Shown here piece after piece: positions 61,429 through 64,000 of a stretch of 64,000 nucleotides of DNA. How positions within the stretch are numbered: the first letter of the stretch is position 1; every line of letters starts with the position of its first letter. Both the position numbers and the translations under genes were made by a program. The notes under the pieces were generated by a model. That model made no database searches. It had not been told where the DNA came from and saw only the letters and a program-made list of their open reading frames with translations. The DNA lies in the NCBI GenBank assembly GCA_023412495.1, contig JAEYNP010000114.1, forward strand, positions 100,505 to 164,504, written 5' to 3'. Origin of the DNA: Pseudomonadota bacterium. GTDB lineage: Bacteria > Desulfobacterota > Desulfobulbia > Desulfobulbales > Desulfocapsaceae.

Positions 61429-64000
61429 CTATCGTTGGGCTGCATCATTCTGGAGTATTTCCTCAAGGGCCTGTGCGAGATATTCCGTGTTTCTGTATGG
61501 GCTGTCGGCGGCTCCCGTCGGACAGACGGAGATACAGTTGCCGCACCCTTTGCAGATGGCTTCATCGACCTGGGCCTGCCAGCCGCCTACCTGGTTGGCC
61601 GTAAAGGTCACGGCATGATACGGGCAGACACCTGCACAGCGGCCGCAGCCCCGGCAGCGCTTTGCGGCTATGGTCACGGTGAAGCCCTTGCTTTGCCGCG
61701 GACCTCGGGGCAGGGCCGCGGCGGCCATGATGGCCGCGGCGGCGCCTTTCTTAAGATTAGAGACATTGAGTCCCGAGGGCTGGGCGAGAAAGAGCCCGGG
61801 AACTGCGGTGGCGCAAGGGTAGGTGAAGGGAATGTCGGTAACGCCTTTTTGCTGGAGGACGGGTTCAACATACTTGTCGGGCAAGCCCTCCTGGTAGCTG
61901 TAGGGAACACGCCGACGGGCATTTTCACCCATGATCACCGTGCCGGCTCGGATCACTTGGCGGTCTTCGCCGGATTTGACCAGAATCTGGAAATCGCCGA
62001 TGGTGCCGCGCAGGGCGACCACGTTCCAGCCCGTGAAACTATGGATGTTGGCGTGGTCCGGGCCATCGGTGACAGGCTGTTGCTCGGTGCCGAAATGAAA
62101 GACATCGTGGTCCATTTCAGCCAGATGCATGGCGCTGTTCAGTGTTGCCTGGGAGTTGCCGATGACCGCGGCGGTAAAATTGTAGTTGCGGTCAACGGCG
62201 GGGAGCGGCTTGAGGTTCTTGACCCGTTCGATGGATCGGTGCAGCAGTCCCTTGAAGCGCTGCATGGCCAGCTGCGGGTTGCTCTCCACCAGTCGCAGTA
62301 TTTCTCCGCGCAGGTTGCACGTCTCGACCATGGAACGACTGATGCCCGTGCCATGAAAAAGGCGGTCCTTCAGACGGCTTCTCTGGTCGGTGCACGCCGA
62401 GCAGACGAAGTTGAGCGGACAGCAGACGCAGGAGGCGAGCACGATTCTGGTGAGCCCTTTTTCCCTGGCGGTCTTGATGATGGTTTCGGTATTCTCGCTG
62501 ATGCAGGCGGCGCCTACGGTTTCGACATGGACAATGGCCGGCTCCTGTTCTTCCCGCTCTTTGAGGAATTCGGTCATGCCGTCAAGCCAGCCCAGCGAGT
62601 CGTTGCAGCGACAGGCAAAGACGCCGATGCGAATCTCGGAGGAGAGCCCGGCGTCCGGCACCGAGAAGGCCATGCCGTGTCCCTTGGTGCGATGGGCGGA
62701 GCCGCCCAGCAGAAGCATGGCTTTAGCCGCGGCGTCGAAGCCGCGGACAATCATGTCATTCACATCGGTCCGCGCGGCTTTGGGGCCATACGCCCGGATG
62801 ATGTCTTCACCGCGGATGGCGGGAGCCATGTCGGGATCGGCGATGATGATGACACCAGCATGTTCGACAGTCTCCGCGGTACACTGCTGATGCTTGATGG
62901 CGCCGACGGCGCCGCAGGCATCGGTGCATTGCAGGCATTCCGAACAGACGCCGCACTGCAGACACCGGCTCGCTTCGGCGAAAATCTGCTGTTCGGAGAG
63001 TCCCAGGGCGACTTCATGGAAACTGCGCAACCGCTCCGCAGGTTGACGTTCGGGCATTTCGCTGCGTTTCTGTCTGGGGATTCCCTGTGGGATCGGGGTG
63101 AAGTCCCGGTGAAGCGGCCGGGTCTCTGTCGTTCGTACACGCTCTCCGCTCAGATCTCCGTGGATAGTTGCGGCCGCCTGTATGCCGGAAGCCATGGCGT
63201 GGACCACGGTGGATGGGCCGGTGACCGCATCGCCTGCCGCGTAGAGTCCCGGCATGGTGGTCCGCAGCGCATCGGTTGCGATACAACCCCGTTCGGACAC
63301 GGCAAACGGTGTCGTACCGGGGCTGAAGCTGCCCACCTGGCCGATGGCGACAAAGGCGAGATCAAAATCCATGGTACATGGCGCCGCCTTCTCATCGACA
63401 ACCGGCCAGGCGATGCCCTTGGCGTCCGGGGTGCCGGCTTTTGTCGCCCTGCATTCAAGAGAGGTTAATCGGCCGCCCCGGCCCTGAAAGGCGGTGACCT
63501 GGGTCCGGTCCCTGATGGTGATGCCCTCTTCGAGAGCTTCGCGAATTTCGTCTTTGTCGGCCGGGATCTCCTCCTTGCTGAACCAGGAAAGCATGGTCAC
63601 CTCTGCGCCGAGACGGGCGAGGGTCCTGGCCAGGTCGAAGGCCGAGTTGCCGTCGCCGATGACCGCGACCTTCTTCTTCAGCCCGGTGATGTCTTGCCAC
63701 TGTTTGCGGGTGAGAAAGGAAAGGCATCCCTCGACACCGTCGAGATCCTCGCCGGGGACGCCGAGTTTGCGGTCGGTCCAGCCGCCGACGGTCAACAGGG
63801 TGGCATCGTGGCTTCTCTTGAGTTCGACGAGTCCCTCGGCAAGGTCGATGTGCTTGCCGCATACAAAGGTAACACCCAGGTTCTCTATCGCCCGCAGTTC
63901 CCGGTCAAGCACCGCTTCAGGGAGCCGGTGGCGGCCGATACCGTAACGGAGCAGTCCCCCGGGCTTGTCCCGGCGGTCGCACACGGTGACGCCGGACCCC
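61429..64000 (-). CDS. GltD-like/HdrA-like flavoprotein with C-terminal ferredoxin domains, N-terminus cut
   Basis: About 857 residues are visible; the frame is open to the right edge and the first residues (VTVCDRRDKPGGLLRYGI) are already inside the GltD-type FAD/NAD(P) domain, so a start lies beyond. Marks are VAVIGDGNSAFDLARTLARL, GLYAAGDAVTGPSTVVHAM, then a cysteine cluster CLQCGVCSECLQC, an HdrA-like middle (IGVFACRCNDSLGW, LASCVCCPLNFVCSAC) and two C-terminal [4Fe-4S] sites (CRGCGRCAGVCPYHAV, CKGCGNCISVCPTGAA). It probably links NAD(P)H and ferredoxin to the Hdr partners encoded after it. The three genes are almost contiguous. Confidence 0.85.
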   Translation of the reverse strand, partial: GSGVTVCDRRDKPGGLLRYGIGRHRLPEAVLDRELRAIENLGVTFVCGKHIDLAEGLVELKRSHDATLLTVGGWTDRKLGVPGEDLDGVEGCLSFLTRKQWQDITGLKKKVAVIGDGNSAFDLARTLARLGAEVTMLSWFSKEEIPADKDEIREALEEGITIRDRTQVTAFQGRGGRLTSLECRATKAGTPDAKGIAWPVVDEKAAPCTMDFDLAFVAIGQVGSFSPGTTPFAVSERGCIATDALRTTMPGLYAAGDAVTGPSTVVHAMASGIQAAATIHGDLSGERVRTTETRPLHRDFTPIPQGIPRQKRSEMPERQPAERLRSFHEVALGLSEQQIFAEASRCLQCGVCSECLQCTDACGAVGAIKHQQCTAETVEHAGVIIIADPDMAPAIRGEDIIRAYGPKAARTDVNDMIVRGFDAAAKAMLLLGGSAHRTKGHGMAFSVPDAGLSSEIRIGVFACRCNDSLGWLDGMTEFLKEREEQEPAIVHVETVGAACISENTETIIKTAREKGLTRIVLASCVCCPLNFVCSACTDQRSRLKDRLFHGTGISRSMVETCNLRGEILRLVESNPQLAMQRFKGLLHRSIERVKNLKPLPAVDRNYNFTAAVIGNSQATLNSAMHLAEMDHDVFHFGTEQQPVTDGPDHANIHSFTGWNVVALRGTIGDFQILVKSGEDRQVIRAGTVIMGENARRRVPYSYQEGLPDKYVEPVLQQKGVTDIPFTYPCATAVPGLFLAQPSGLNVSNLKKGAAAAIMAAAALPRGPRQSKGFTVTIAAKRCRGCGRCAGVCPYHAVTFTANQVGGWQAQVDEAICKGCGNCISVCPTGAADSPYRNTEYLAQALEEILQNDAAQR

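Noticed and set aside
61381..63468. Long plus-strand frame (695 codons) opposite the Hdr genes
   Set aside because: It is antisense to a gene full of recognisable FAD and iron-sulfur motifs; the product has no motif and the frame is a by-product of GC-rich codon use.
57377..64000. BamDEF (benzoyl-CoA reductase electron transfer) assignment
   Set aside because: The domain fusions differ and no bamBC or other benzoyl-CoA genes are in the window; the contig edge prevents a decision.

Overview
The window looks like a chromosomal segment of a strictly or facultatively anaerobic Desulfobacterota-type bacterium (Desulfuromonadales or Desulfobulbales-like). This is inferred from gene content: heterodisulfide-reductase (Hdr) modules with a selenocysteine HdrA, PAS-rich sensor kinases, a FecR/SLBB exopolysaccharide locus and di-haem cytochromes. 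No rRNA or marker gene fixes the taxon. A tRNA-Cys is present.

Layout. 1-3.7 kb (minus): end of an exopolysaccharide locus (CpsB-type phosphatase, O-antigen ligase, SLBB export lipoprotein, FecR protein). 3.9-12.1 kb (minus): secreted proteins, namely a small unknown protein, an STN-domain protein with three 32-residue repeats, and a trio (di-haem peroxidase-like protein, S8 protease with P-domain, tandem-domain protein) whose C-termini all end in a Pro-x-Leu-Leu-Leu-Glu-acidic/Asn-like tail. 12.7-17.3 kb: a secreted two-domain glycoside-hydrolase-like protein, an HtrA protease and a LysR regulator that has no canonical start codon. 17.5-22.8 kb (minus): sulfur amino acid synthesis, metX-metW-cysE-cysK plus metY. 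23-31 kb: TPR protein, glycogen phosphorylase, tRNA-Cys, RNase III, radical SAM protein, ABC-F ATPase.

31.8-38 kb: a GAF/sigma-54 activator next to a tyrosine catabolic cluster (hppD, hmgA, an unknown gene, fahA). No glutathione-S-transferase-type maleylacetoacetate isomerase is visible, and the unknown gene sits between hmgA and fahA. 38.3-41.6 kb: AsmA-like protein. 41.9-53.7 kb is accessory: a frameshifted PAS kinase, a doubly broken tyrosine integrase, two Fic proteins, a MerR/SRPBCC pair and an intact PAS/GAF kinase related to the broken one. 54.4-57.1 kb: hybrid sensor kinase bracketed by inverted repeat copies.

57.4-64 kb (minus): an electron-transfer locus. It holds HdrA fused to MvhD, read through an in-frame UGA as selenocysteine with a bacterial SECIS-like hairpin; an MvhD-HdrD fusion; and a GltD/HdrA-like flavoprotein fused to ferredoxin domains that runs off the right edge. 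Together they look like a cytoplasmic complex exchanging electrons between NAD(P)H, ferredoxin and thiol/disulfide-type partners.

Several non-coding repeat families run through the window: a modular ~140 bp element (four near-full and two partial copies), a REP/REPIN-like palindrome, a 147 bp element with perfect 19 bp terminal inverted repeats that supplies the hppD stop codon, and a pair of hairpins that would hide the Shine-Dalgarno sequence of the gene behind them.
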